A DNA stretch of 64,000 nucleotides from contig JAFMSR010000008.1 in the NCBI GenBank assembly GCA_022818135.1, forward strand, positions 11,141,358 through 11,205,357. Direction: 5' to 3'. This document shows, piece by piece, positions 48,049-60,400 of the stretch; the first letter of the stretch is position 1, and each line of letters begins with the position of its first letter. The notes beneath the pieces are model-generated. The model did not search any database, was not told where the DNA came from, and saw nothing but the letters and a program-made list of their open reading frames with translations. Origin of the DNA: Saxidomus purpurata. Its lineage: Eukaryota > Mollusca > Bivalvia > Venerida > Veneridae. The translations under genes were made by a program, and so were the position numbers.

Positions 48049-48262
48049 CTTCAGTATTACATAACAATTGTAGTACCTTAACAGTATTACATAACAATTG
48101 TAGTTCCTAAACATTATTACATAACAATTGTAGTACCTTAACGGTATTACATAACAATTGTAGTACCTTAACAGTATTACATAACTATTGTAGTACCTTA
48201 ACGGTATTACATAACTATTGTAGTACCTTAACGGTATTACATAACAATTGTAGTACCTTAAC
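48049..48262. repeat. Minisatellite, about 7 x 30 bp
   Basis: Units of 30 nt (AGTATTACATAACAATTGTA then GTACCTTAAC) with few substitutions. The 30-nt period keeps a minus-strand frame open as a decapeptide repeat (RYYNCYVIPL-like), which is a by-product of the period. Confidence 0.95.
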
Positions 48263-48960
48263 ACTTTTTATACTGGAGTTTGAAATAAATTACCAGCACA
48301 TGTAAAGAAAACAGCACTGACAAGCTTGTCGTGACTAATTTATTAAAGGTCCACTACTAAGCGAAAATTAAGTGACAGTTATTTCAATGGCAAGTACATT
48401 ACCTTATGCAAGACACTAAATAATGAAGATTGGCAGGTTAAAATTTACAGAAAGTGTTTGGAACACGAAGAAAAGTATGTGTATTATGTTGAAATCTCAG
48501 TGAATCGACAAAATGACCACCCAGGTCTTTTTAACTTTCTTCATAATGCATAGAAAAATAATTGTACATGTACTGTGATTTATTTAGAATTTCTACATAC
48601 CAACTTTCATTTTTTATTAAAAGTAACTTATTTCTGTGCTTTTTAAAGTATATTTGAATTTTCGCTTTCCTTAGTATTGGACCTTTAACCAAAGAATGTC
48701 TTCGGCTATTTTGTTGCCCATTTCCTACTATTCGAACTAAATGTTCTATCATTATAACAAAGGCAGAAAAACATTACTGTAGAGCAAGAATTAAGTAGTG
48801 TTAATGATGATTCTTTGACAAAGTGCCTGTCTCTTTTGTCCATGTTTAAAGTCAAAGCTAAGAACTGCGAAACAAACTTTGGTACAACAGTAAATATTGA
48901 CAATATGAAAGTATTTTAATCCTATGAATGTCAAATAAAATGTTGGTCGTGATACGTCTT

Positions 48961-49301
48961 GAAAGGGCCACTCCCTATATCTAGCAGATTCTATTCTCCA
49001 AACAGATGAATGTATAAATAAATACTACTTTAAAGAACATCTTATATCTACAAATGCTTCATTTTTCCACAAGTACCCAACATAGAACCCTTCTGTAACA
49101 AATCGCTATCCGCCCATTAATTGTACAACAACTTTAAATAGAGTATTGAATGGTTTACGGTACTGCAACAAATTTTGAAACGCTGATTTAATCGATAATG
49201 ACTGGAATATATAGCTAAAACTTAATATTTGCAAATATCCAATTATTTATGATTTGATGTAATTTAATTTTACATTGGTTAATAGGGAGTGTCTCTTTAA
49301 A
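48961..49301. mobile_element. MITE family A, copy 2
   Basis: Starts GAAAGGGCCACTCCCTATAT and ends AGGGAGTGTCTCTTTAAA. The interior matches 26519-26906 (GAATGGTTTACGGTACTGCA). Its right end overlaps the left end of copy 3. Confidence 0.8.
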
Positions 49302-49670
49302 GGGGCACTCCCTGCATCTAGCAGATTATATTCTCGAAACATAGATTATGTGTTCAATGAACGTAAAATGATAAATAAATACAATTTCAAAGAAGAACCT
49401 ATCGCGAAAAATGCCTCATTTTACCACAATTTACCACTATAGAGGCTTTCTGTAATAAATGGCATCCACCCATTTATTGTACAACAACAACTCTACATAG
49501 ATTATTAAATGGTTTACGGTACTGCAGTATATTTTAAACCGCTAATTTTATCGATAATGACAGGATATGCATAGCTGAAACTTTTAGGTTAAGTTATAAT
49601 ACTTCCAAAGATTCTATTATTCATGTTTTGAAGGTTATTTAGTTTGACATCAGTTATAGGGTATGTCCCT
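49296..49670. mobile_element. MITE family A, copy 3, right end truncated by a minisatellite
   Basis: Starts TTTAAAGGGGCACTCCCTGC, immediately head-to-tail with copy 2. Ends GGGTATGTCCCT without the terminal TTTAAA, where the 66-bp minisatellite begins. Confidence 0.8.
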
Positions 49671-49684
49671 ATACAGCCTGGTGA

Positions 49685-50713
49685 ATTCAGTTCAACTCCC
49701 TCCTTAGGACACGAGGAGATTATGACATACAGTTCAGTTCCCTACATACAGTTGAACTCCCTCCTTAGCTGTTTACACGAGGAGGTTATGACATACAGTT
49801 CAGTTCCCTACATACAGTTCAACTCCCTCCTTAGCTGTTTACACGAGGAGATTATGACATACAGTTCAGTTCCCTACATACAGTTCAACTCCCTCCTTAA
49901 CTGTTTACACGAGGAGGTTATGACATACAGTTCAGTTCCCTACATACAGTTCAACTCCCTCCTTAGCTGATACACGAGGAGGTTATGACATACAGTTCAG
50001 TTCCCTACATACAGCTCAACTCCCTCCTTAGCTGTTTACACGAGGAGGTTATGACATACAGTTCAGTTCCCTACATACAGTTGAACTCCCTCCTTAGCTG
50101 TTTACACGAGGAGATTATGACATACAGTTCAGTTCCCTACATACAGTTCAACTCCCTCCTTAGCTGTTTACACGAGGAGGTTATGACATACAGTTCAGTT
50201 CCCTACATACAGTTAAACTGCCTCCTTAGCTGATACACGAGGAGGTTATGACATACAGTTCAATTCCCTACATACAGTTAAACTGCCTCCTTAGCTGATA
50301 CACGAGGAGATTATGACATACAGTTCAATTCCTTACATACAGTTAAACTGCCTCCTTAGCTGTTTACACGAGGAGATTATGACATACAGTTCAGTTCCCT
50401 ACATACAGTTCAACTCCCTCCTTAGCTGTTTACACGAGGAGGTTATGACATACAGTTCAGTTCCCTACATACAGTTAAACTGCCTCCTTAGCTGATACAC
50501 GAGGAGATTATGACATACAGTTCAGTTCCCTACATACAGTTAAACTGCCTCCTTAGCTGTTTACACGAGGAGGTTATGACATACAGTTCAGTTCCCTACA
50601 TACAGTTAAACTGCCTCCTTAGCTGATACACGAGGAGATTATGACATACAGTCCAATTCCCTACATACAGTTAAACTGCCTCCTTAGCTGTTTACACGAG
50701 GAGGTTATGACAT
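49685..50713. repeat. Minisatellite, about 15 units of 65-66 bp
   Basis: Unit: ACACGAGGAGGTTATGACAT, ACAGTTCAGTTCCCTACATA, CAGTTCAACTCCCTCCTTAG, CTGTTT. Two classes occur: 66-bp units with GCTGTTTACACG and 65-bp units with GCTGATACACG. The 66-bp units keep a 22-codon frame open (TYSSVPYIQFNSLLSCLHEE) and the 65-bp units break it, so I treat it as non-coding. GTTATGACATTTCC marks the right edge. Confidence 0.95.
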
Positions 50714-52187
50714 TTCCTTATCAGTCTGATTTTATTCTATATAAGTTTAAGGTATTTCTGTCTACATAGTTACTTTAGTTTACCTGAGAGGGTGGAACTT
50801 ATTTCTCTTTTGACAGTGAATGAAGTAGAAATAAAAATTGTTCTCAATGGTCATGTTTTACTGTTTCTTGCAGGGATGGAGACATAATGATTATAGAGAG
50901 CTTTAGAATTGACGAATGTGCCTCGTTCTATTCCCAAACACTCTATCAACTGAAATACCAAATTACAATAATTGATAATGTAACTGCCTTCATTTAATAA
51001 TACATATGTATCTATGAAATTGTAAAATACTCCACAACCCCTGATAAAAGCAATGTTGTTCTATTGAAAAAAACGAATCGGAAATCTATTCATCATCGAT
51101 GGGGTTAATATAGCTTTGCGAGGTTTCTTTGGCATTACTTTCGTACAGTAAGCATCTTATCAACACATACAATGTATGTAGTAAAAGTTTGTCCGTAGTG
51201 CATGTCATGCACCAAAGGCTTTAGCAATCTCATGTCCCAGTGAGATTATTTCAGTCCCGCTCCTTTGTATGAAATCAAGCAGTGAAACAACTGGGACATT
51301 GTACTGATACATTCAACCTAATGGAGTAATTTCCCACGATATTATGGTACCATATCTGAGAAAATGCCTTATGTTGCTTCGGGCCAATTTTGCACCAAAT
51401 GTTTACGTTTCTAAATATATAATTACACTAAGTGTAATGTAAAAAAATTATGAATTGTTTAATCACCATATGTTATGTTATATCATTTACTGTGTGATTT
51501 GCTGGTTTTCTCATGAAGGTACGTCTTAGTACATAGTGACCATATTTATGGGTTAACAACTGATGCCATTCTAGACAAGCCTAAGTACGAGTGCAAGAAG
51601 TGAACTTGAAAACACTGCAGATAGAGACAAAGGTAAAGTTTTTAGTGGTAACCTGTACGGACCATGCCTTAGTACGATACGAACTGTGTTGTCAATCAGC
51701 TCTTGTACAATTTCCATGCACTACATATTGATTTAATAATTTGTTTTTAGTTTTCTGCATGTATATGTATTACTCTGTGCAGCAAATATGCATTAGCTAT
51801 CCCTTAATTTTAACACTGAGAGGAAACATTTTATTATATTTCTACGTCTTGTTATGTAGTAAATTGCTCTATTCAAATATTTTTGTGAAAATATATTTAT
51901 AGTACTAGATCTATACATTCTCTTAATTTTGACGTTGCACACACTTCAAACGCTTCAAGAATATTTTCGTGTTATGTAAAGTATCCAGATTTCCAGATTA
52001 ATCTATGATCAACTCTAGCTCATCTGTCACCTACAGTTGCACAAGGACATCATTTCATGTTAAAGCTGCTCGCTCTCAGATTTTGTTGAAAAAAAAGTTC
52101 TTCAAACTGTCTGAAAATAGCACACTTTAGAATGAATAGACAAATAAAAAGGCTCCATTAAAAAAATCCTTTAAAATTATCTGTTAG
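50714..52187. other. Intergenic DNA, nothing coding recognised
   Basis: Only the inverted copy of the AGCAGCTTTAA repeat near 52068-52123 is identifiable. Confidence 0.35.
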
Positions 52188-53405
52188 TTAGGAAATAAAT
52201 TTTACTTTTGAGTGATATACCGGTTAGTATATCACTGTGTGGAGTTTAGATAAGTAGTAATCTAATCACGAAGGCCGAAGGCCTGAGCGATTTATTACGA
52301 AGCATCTAAACGACTAACAGTGATATACTAAGCGGTATATCAGTCAAAAGTAAAATATATTTCCATTCTAACAAGTTAATTTAAACTAAACAAAATATTC
52401 GAAGGGGTACTATTTACTGCACTACCATGAACTTGCTGCTTTGTACTCGTAGCATTCCCTGCATTCCGTCGAATTTTGACTGTTCTTTTTTACTCCTCCA
52501 TTAAAACACTATATATATTCGTCTTATTTTTTGTTGTTGCTGTTATTACAGGCGATATCGGAAGTGTAGCAAATGTTACTACGATTTCTTTAAATCACTT
52601 TACTTCATTCATAACACTTCCAATCAAAGCGTATCAACGCAGGCACATTCATAAATGTTGTGTGAAAATAACCCGGGAGGGAATTTCAGCAGCCAAAAAT
52701 AGTTCCGGACGTCTAGAGTGATATACTTTGTAAGGTATATCACGCTCAAATCCGTCTTTGTGTATATAGGAGAAATGTTCAATAGTGTTAGAATTGAAAT
52801 TCTAACACTACTGAAAATTTCTCCTATAGAGGCAAAGAAGGATTTGAGCGTGATATACCTACCAAGTATATCACGCTAGGCGTCCGGAACTATTTTTGAC
52901 TGCTGAAATTCCCTCCCGCGTAATATTCAGACAACACCTATGAGTGTCCATGCTATAATACGCTTGGATTTGTATTGTTGTGAATGAATTCACGTGATGT
53001 AAAACAAATCGTAGTAAAATTTTCTACACTTCCGGTATCGCCAGTAATATCAGCAACAACAAAAAATAAGACGAATAGCGTTTTATTTGAGGAGTAAAAA
53101 GAACAGCGAAAATGTCATGAAATGCAAGGAATGCACGGAATACTACAAGTTCAAGGCAGCGACTTCGTGTAAGCGCATCAAATAGTACCCCTTCCAACAT
53201 TTTTTTGGTTTAAATTAACGTGTTAGAATGGAAATAGATTTACTTTTGAGTGATATACCGGTTAGTATATCACTGTGTGTTGTTTAGATGATTCGTAATT
53301 AATCACTCAGGCCTTCGGCCTTCGTGATTAGATTACTACGCATCTACGCTCCACACAGTGATATACTAACCGGTATATCACTTAAATGTGAAATCTATTT
53401 CCTAA
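52188..53405. mobile_element. 1218-bp long palindrome (foldback element), arms about 600 bp
   Basis: Outer ends TTAGGAAATA and TATTTCCTAA; the geometric centre 52796.5 coincides with a perfect core hairpin AGTGTTAGAATT-GA-AATTCTAACACT. The arms align throughout (GGAGGGAATTTCAGCAG with CTGCTGAAATTCCCTCC; ACACTTCCGGTATCGCC with GGCGATATCGGAAGTGT) but have diverged by substitutions and indels. Each end is itself a roughly 175-bp foldback (52188-52365 and 53232-53405) with GATATACCGGTTAGTATATC and a GCCTTCGGCC loop region. Confidence 0.85.
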
Positions 53406-53444
53406 TTATACGCTACCAAAATTTTGAAAATCCAAATATAACCA

Positions 53445-54356
53445 TTTATTTTATGTTTTCCAGTGAATTATAGAGTTTCCTCAGTGAAATAAAAGTGATA
53501 ATCCACAGTTTTGAAACAGTGGATTACCATTTTTATTTTTCACTGTTTTGCAATCTTTAACCCGGATTTACGTCAAAAAGTATACCGAGCGTAATTAATG
53601 CTGGAAACCATGCGACGATGACGTCGTTTAAATGACGTCATTTGCGCTATGTTTCTGATGACGTTTCCCGCGATTTTCGATATTTTGTAGAAATAAACTC
53701 AATAAAAGTAGAGTTTTAACCATAAAATAAACAGAAAAATTGTTGGTATCGGTGTAATATCACGTTAATTTCACTCGTGAACACCAAAAGTTGTTATTTT
53801 CACTCGTGGCTGCGCCACTCGTGAAAATATCACTTTTGGTGCCCACTCGGTGAAATTATATAGAAGATAATTGTTGGTTTCGGTGTAAGATCGCGTTATA
53901 ATTTCACCGAGTGGGCACCAAAAGTGATATTTTCACGAGTGGCGCAGCCACGAGTGAAAATAACAATTTTTGGTGTTCACGAGTGAAATTAACGTGATAT
54001 TACACCGATACCAACAATTTTCCTGTTTATTTTATGGTTAAAACTCTACTTTTATTGAGTTTCCTTCTGTAAAATGACGAAAATCGCGGGAAACGTCATC
54101 AGAAAAAATAGCACAAATGACGTCATTTTAACGACGTCATCGTCGCATGGTTTTCAGCATTAATTACGCTCGGTATACTTTTTGATGTTAAGCCGGGTTA
54201 AAGATTGCAAAAACAGTGAAAAATAAAAATGGTAATCCACTGTTTCAAAACTGTGGATTATCACTTTTATTTCACTGAGAAAACTCTATAATTCACTGGA
54301 AAACATAAAATAAAACGTGATCTTACACCGAAACCAACAATTATCCTCTATATAGC
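53445..54356. mobile_element. Foldback-family element with a second inverted copy nested inside it
   Basis: The outer copy runs 53445-53860 and resumes at 54315-54356 (CTTACACCGAAACCAACAAT). Between them, 53861-54314 is a full reverse-orientation copy of the same element, starting AGAAGATAATTGTTGGTTTC and ending GAAAACATAAAATAAA. Each copy carries a palindrome around GGCGCAGCC with arms CACCAAAAGTGATATTTTCA, and one or more GACGTCA motifs. Confidence 0.8.
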
Positions 54357-54412
54357 GTAGCGGTGCCGTCAACATTTTCAATGGATTTTTGCAAGTTGCT
54401 GCCTAGATTTTT

Positions 54413-55592
54413 AGCTCACCTGACCACGAAGTGGTCATGGTGAGCTTTTAGGATCAATGAATGTCCGCCGTCCGTCCGTCCGTCCGTTCACAATTAGTTT
54501 GTTTACACTCTAGCATCTACATTTTTGAAACAATCATAACATAACTTGAACACAATATATATGGCCGCAAGACTTTGGATGAGTTCGATTATGGACTTGA
54601 TCGGATCAGTACTTCCTGAATTATGGCCCCTGATTTAACAAAAATGTTTACACTCTAGCACCTTCATTTCTTCACTTACCATAATCATATTTACAGAGAA
54701 TGTGTATTACCATAAGATCTCGGATGAGTTCAACTAGAGCCTTGATTGAATGTTTACACTCTAGCATATTCATCTCTTCTTCAATCTTTATCATATTTAC
54801 AGAGAATGTGTATGGCCATAAGATCTTGAATAAGTTCAATTATGGCCTTGATCGGATTGGTTCTTCCAGAGTTCTGGCCCTTGATTTAACAAAAATTGCA
54901 ATATATATAACCGTGTTTACACTCTAGCACCTTTAATTTCTTCACTAATTCTAATCAGTGTTGATGAAACTTGGCAGGGATGTTTCTCCCTGAAGCCCTT
55001 TCATAGTTGTTCAAGTAATTCCATTCCATGCAGAACTCTGGTTGCCATGGCAATAGAAAAGAAAAACTTTTAAAAATCTTCTTCTTAAGAACAGGAAGGC
55101 CTAGAGCTTAGATATTTGACATGTGGCATAACCTAGTGGACCTCTACCAAGAATGATCAAATTATGACCCCCGATTCAAAATTGACCCCGTACAGGGCGT
55201 CTCTTGTTTTTACATAGGTTTATATAGGAAAAACTTAAAAACAATCTTCTTCTCTGAAACCTCAAGGCCAAGAGCTTAGTTATTTAGCATATGGCATTGC
55301 ATAATAGACCTCTACTAAGGGTGTTCAAATTATTACCCCCGGCTCAAAATTGACCCCGCCCAGGGGTATCTTGATTTTACATAGGTTTATATAGGAAAAA
55401 CTTTTAAAATATTTATAACCACAAGGCCAAGAGCTTAGATATTTGGCATGTATCATTGCCTAGTAGACCTCTACCAAGAATGCTCATATCATGGCCCCCG
55501 GGTCAAAATTGACCCTTTCTGCTATTGATGACCTTGTATTATAGCCAATGGTAGCCAGGTGAGCGATATAGGGTCATCTTGGCCCTCTTGTT
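54413..55592. mobile_element. Bivalve-type AGCTCACCTG repeat element with internal tandem units
   Basis: Begins AGCTCACCTGACCACGAAGT, continues with GTCCGCCGTCCGTCCGTCCG, and ends CCAGGTGAGCGATATAGGGT. Interior: units with TTTACACTCTAGCA (near 54503, 54647, 54749, 54914), then three units of about 165 nt with AGAGCTTAGATATTTGACAT and AAAATTGACCCC. An inverted copy lies at 58265-58836. Confidence 0.75.
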
Positions 55593-57440
55593 ACTTATGT
55601 TGTCGATTCTAGCCATTACTTTTAAAATTTATGTTTTAGTTTATCATTTTTGAGAACTTCATTTTTTTCATCGAAAACTGTGAACGAGCAGCTTTAAGAA
55701 CTTTTATAACGTTTGAAAGTACTATGCATTGCAAAGATGTTCACATGACATCATGACCTATACTTCTACATACTTTTAATCAATGTTACAAATTTGGTTG
55801 CGTCTGACCTCGTTCGTTTGTGAGAAAATTACCATATTACATGAAGACGTTTAGTTCAGTCACGTACTTTAAGACACAGGTCGGTCAAGTACATTTTTGT
55901 GTGGTTACATAACATTAACAGCAAACCGTAGTCTAGAAAATAGAGGAAAGCCTTGCAGCTATAAAGTCAACGAAAGCGTTTAGCTGCAGAACAAACTCTG
56001 TTAGTGTAACGATCTTAGTTTCATTGCATCGTGTGCAATACAACTAACCCAGGCAAATTAAATGATATTGTATATTAATCAAACTTTAGATCAAGTTAAT
56101 GTCTTGCGTGAGTCTTTAACAAGATGTCGAGTAAGCAGAAGATGTCATATAAGTTCGATAGCTCATAAAATTTATCAACATCTGAACACAAACAAGTTTA
56201 TTCACGTGATATTGTTAAATTACTCAAAGCTCTGATATTGCAACAAGGCTGGTAGGTTAACCACTTATTTAACAATGATTAAGAATTTGACCAGGAAAAG
56301 GACACAGGAATTCTTCTCAGTTCAGTAAAGGACGAAGATACCTTTATTTTGCCCATCTAAAATCATCATAAATCATTCTGTAATTCATGAAACATATACA
56401 AAATAAAGCTCTGAATTTGGTAAAGGCTGTGTATACGTTTAATAACGTATACAAGGAAAATAGGATACCTTCACTTCGTTTCAGACCAATAAAACAGGCA
56501 ACTCGAACTCGGGTCTTCACATTATTAAAGTATGCTAAATTAATAGTAGAGTTCGTTACAAAGTTTAAATCCCTCGTCCTTTCTCGTATCATCCAAGGCC
56601 TTTGTGCTTGTTACCCTCTTTTGCGGCTGTCTATTGAATATCTTGATTACGTTGCCCTTGGTTCCGTATGTAACTACGTACTGCTTATGCAAATGAGCGG
56701 TGTAATGATCTGTACAATTACTAAATGTTGTCAGGTCAAGGACATGCAGCATCAGGCTTTGGTATTTTTACAGAATAGGAGCAACGCAGAAGCCGAAAAA
56801 ATACACTTTCCTACAAGGTGCTGATATACTCTGGGACTCTTTCTTGTAACATACAAATATCTTAGGATTGAAATAAATATTACTCAATTTCGGAGTTTTA
56901 TCAGCGCTTGGAAACAGGCAGAATTTACGTTCTTTATACGTTTATTACAGATGCCACACTGGTTAATGGGTTTGCTCATGCATATTTGTATTCTATTTGT
57001 GTGTACTTACCGACAATGTGTGTACATTTGTATATTTGCTACACTTAAGCTTGCACTGTGTTGCTTCTGTTGTAATAATATAAACGTTTTCTGCTTATTA
57101 ACTGATATCTGTTACGTTGATTACATGAATCATCATACCTGCATCAATATATGTAACAACGATCCGACGAAAGACATTTACAAAGTCACCTTAAACGGAA
57201 TGTTATCATGTCCATAATACCGAAAAAATGTAGAAGATCCTAACACGCTTTGTTATTTCTGTGTAAAATGTATTACCAAAATACCCATTTTTAAAGAATT
57301 CTTGTATTAAGCTGATTAAATTCATACTAGAATATATTAAATGTAAATATTGTTGACTCTGATTATACTTGTCAATGTCCTTTTTTATTTGCAAATTGAA
57401 CAAAACATACAATATATCAAGTAAACAAGATTATAGTTAG
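55593..57440. other. Intergenic DNA downstream of gene III with an unassigned 145-codon frame
   Basis: A plus-strand frame at 56387-56824 (145 codons) and overlapping minus-strand frames at 56344-56752 show no domain I recognise and no splice context. A perfect hairpin GTATACGTT-TAAT-AACGTATAC lies at 56433-56454. Nothing else is identifiable. Confidence 0.3.
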
Positions 57441-57443
57441 TGT

Positions 57444-57476
57444 TTTATTGTCAGCCTCGTGCTAGTATAGTTTATT
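57444..57476 (-). terminator. Polyadenylation signals of gene III
   Basis: AATAAA occurs at 57476-57471 and 57449-57444 on the minus strand, 23 and 50 nt after the TGA of gene III. Confidence 0.5.
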
Positions 57477-57498
57477 TCAGTAAGACCATTTTGCGTTA

Positions 57499-60400
57499 TC
57501 ACCCGGATTCACATGCTAAATCAGTCAGCTGTCTCTTGATGGAGTTCAGTAGAGCGAAACTGTTCACTTTCACGACATGATGGTTCGAAGCGATGTTTGC
57601 CAGTTCTGTACTGTCAACTCCAGGTCCAATTCCCACGGATAACACTTCAGCTTGCTTGTGTAGTAGTTGTGCCTCTGCCTTTGTCTGGTCTGGCTCATTT
57701 GATCGCCCATCTGTGATGACTATCACAAATTTTGAAGAGTTGGTTCTAGCTCCATTTGCCGGAAGGAGAGTCTGTGTTCGAACAAAGTTCAAAGCCCCTG
57801 AAGTATTTGTTGATTCACCCATGTATGTTATGTTACGTATCGCACGGAGGACGGCGTTTCTGGAGTGGTACTTGTTGAAAAAGAAATCATTACGAACTCC
57901 TGATGAGAAGGTTACGACGCTGAATTGGACATTTTTTGTACCGATGGAGAATTGGGCGGCAAAGTCGTGAACGAAATCTACCTCCTTTTGGAAATTATCA
58001 GGACCTTCACTGTCTGACGAATCCAGTACAAATATGATGTCAGCTGGCTTTAAACCACACGCTGAAATGTGTATACAATTGTCTTAAGAGTAATTTGTTC
58101 TTATGTTTTACATTACTTTCAATTTTTAATGCACAACCATACATATTTTCCTGTCGCCTTTAAACTTCTTAATTTGTGCAAAGACTAATTTTTAATTTAT
58201 ATTTTTTTCGTTTTAAGAAAGCTTGAAAATAATCAATGTAGTTACATTCCTTTTGTGCAAAATGAAACAAGAGGGCCATGATTGTTACATACCAAATAGG
58301 TTTTCCTATATACGTCTTTGTAAAACAAGTGACCCCCTGGGCGGGGCCAATATTGACCCCATGGGCATAATTTGAACAAACTTTGAAGAGGTCTACTAGG
58401 CAATGCTACATGCTAAATATCTAAGCTCTAGGCCCTGTGGTTTCAGAGAAGAAGATTTTTAAAGTTTTTCCTATTTCAGCCAATGTTAAACTAAGTGACC
58501 CCCGGGCGGGGTCAATTTTGATTCGGGGGTCATAATTTGAACAATCTTGGTAGAAGTCTACTAGACAATGCTACATGCCAAATATCTAAGCTCTAGGCCT
58601 TGTGGTTTCTGAGAAGAAGATTTTTAAAAAATTTCCTACTTTTTTGCCATATGTCTGCATGGAATGGAATTCTTTGAACAATTGAACAATTTTGGTAGAG
58701 CTTTATGCAGGGAACATCCCTGCATAGTTTCATCAACATTGGCCCAGTGGTTTCAGAGGAGATGTCGTTTGAATCAAAATGTTGACGGACGACGGACACT
58801 CATCAATTAGAAAAGCTCACCCTGGCGAAGCTAAAAATGGTTCTTCAGACAAAATACCTGAAAACTATTTATTTTGAATATTTTGAACAAACAATATTTC
58901 AATATCGATATGCGAAAATTTCAGTTACCTACGTCCAGTAGATACAAATTACCACGTTTTGAAAACATACACCTAAGTCGTCATTGTTCACTGTAAAATT
59001 GATACATACCACAATCATCCATCCTAAAAGCTCACTCTGGCAAAGCCAGGTGAGCTAAAAAGCAATTATCAAATACTTCTAGAAATTACCTGCTTTTGTA
59101 GTTGTTGGAGGCAATGTTGTGGTAGTGGTTGTTGTAGATGTAGATGTTGTTGTACGTAACAAACTTTCTATGAAGGAAAAACATGATTTCATTAAAATAT
59201 ATGACGCCTTGTTCATAAGTGTGCAAATCACTCGACCTGCCAAAACTGTATGTGAAATCAATAGTAGCACTTACTATAACAGTATACTATAGTTGTAAAT
59301 GAATTTGCTAATTACATAATATGGTAGTTATTATGATTTCATTATGTAACACTTACTATTACTGTATACTGTAGTAACTGTTTGTAATCAATGCTACTGC
59401 ACTGAAATTAACGCTGACGTATCATTATTTTGCACCATTTCTTAACACAAATTTTGACAGTTTTTTTAATCTTTTCCGAGATGAGTATATGCCTGTTTAA
59501 AGAAATATAAACGCACGAAAGTTACGCAAGGTTGTACTCACTTGAACAAATTGAGTTTACAATGTCTTGGTGAATGGATGCGAGTTCATTGAAATGTCTC
59601 ACATTGAACCTGTGCTGTTTATCTGAAGCTATCATAGACAGTTCATGTCTGTCTACACTATCTCCTATCCCAACAGTAAATGTGTCTATACCAAGTCTAA
59701 AATAATAAGACGATAAAACGTACAATTCAACTCCTTAAACATGATGCTTGTAAACATAAAACTGTGTTGTTTGCTCAGTAACCCTTAATAAAAGCTCACG
59801 ATTTCAGGAAGTTTCCCTTAAGTTTTAAATATACATGGGAACACCAAAATTTAGGTGAAAAATCAATTCATAACTTTCGAAAGATTACTATTCAAATTGA
59901 AAACATGCACACCCTCGTTATCAACTGAAGGTGTCACGTACGATAAAGTTTGAAATCTATTCTATTTTAGCCAGGTATTTGGACACAAAAGTCACATATT
60001 TTGTTAAGTCGAGTGGTTTTCAATTCAAATGGTTTTATCTAACCTTAGAGCTGCAGTTGCTTTGATTTTTGTTAGATCAGGCTCTGTTGATCGTCCGTCA
60101 GTTAAAACAATCATAACCTTGTTCGCCCCTCGTCTTGATGAGTGGCTGTGAGTTAGTTGTTGGGTAGCTAGCGCAATACCTAAATCAGTCCTTGTCTCAC
60201 CATCTCTGTGTCATGAGAGTGATATAAAAGCTTAGTGTTTGTAAAACGCTTTCTTGGATTTTTGTTTCATGTATAAAGCCCAAGGAACATTCAAATGTCT
60301 GTTTAGATACGGTTAACTATTCAATTAATTAAAACAGATGAATCGCCTTGGTTTTACTTTATCGGATTTTTTAATACTGGACCAAGATTTTTATTTCGAG

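Noticed and set aside
48001..48264. Repeat protein of RYYNCYVIPL units
   Set aside because: The 30-nt minisatellite period is divisible by three, so an open frame is expected by chance; no promoter or splice support.
49644..50495. 22-residue repeat protein
   Set aside because: 65-bp units shift the frame repeatedly, so no continuous protein exists; treated as a minisatellite.
52476..52721. 81-codon frame with a hydrophobic N-terminus
   Set aside because: Lies wholly in one arm of the 1218-bp palindrome and is not preserved as a frame in the other arm.
52188..54356. Assembly chimera producing the palindromes
   Set aside because: The arms differ by many substitutions and indels and related single copies occur elsewhere in the window, so real elements are more likely than foldback-read errors, though read coverage was not available.
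56387..56824. 145-codon frame as a real gene
   Set aside because: No recognisable domain, no splice or promoter support, and competing frames on the other strand; left as unassigned.
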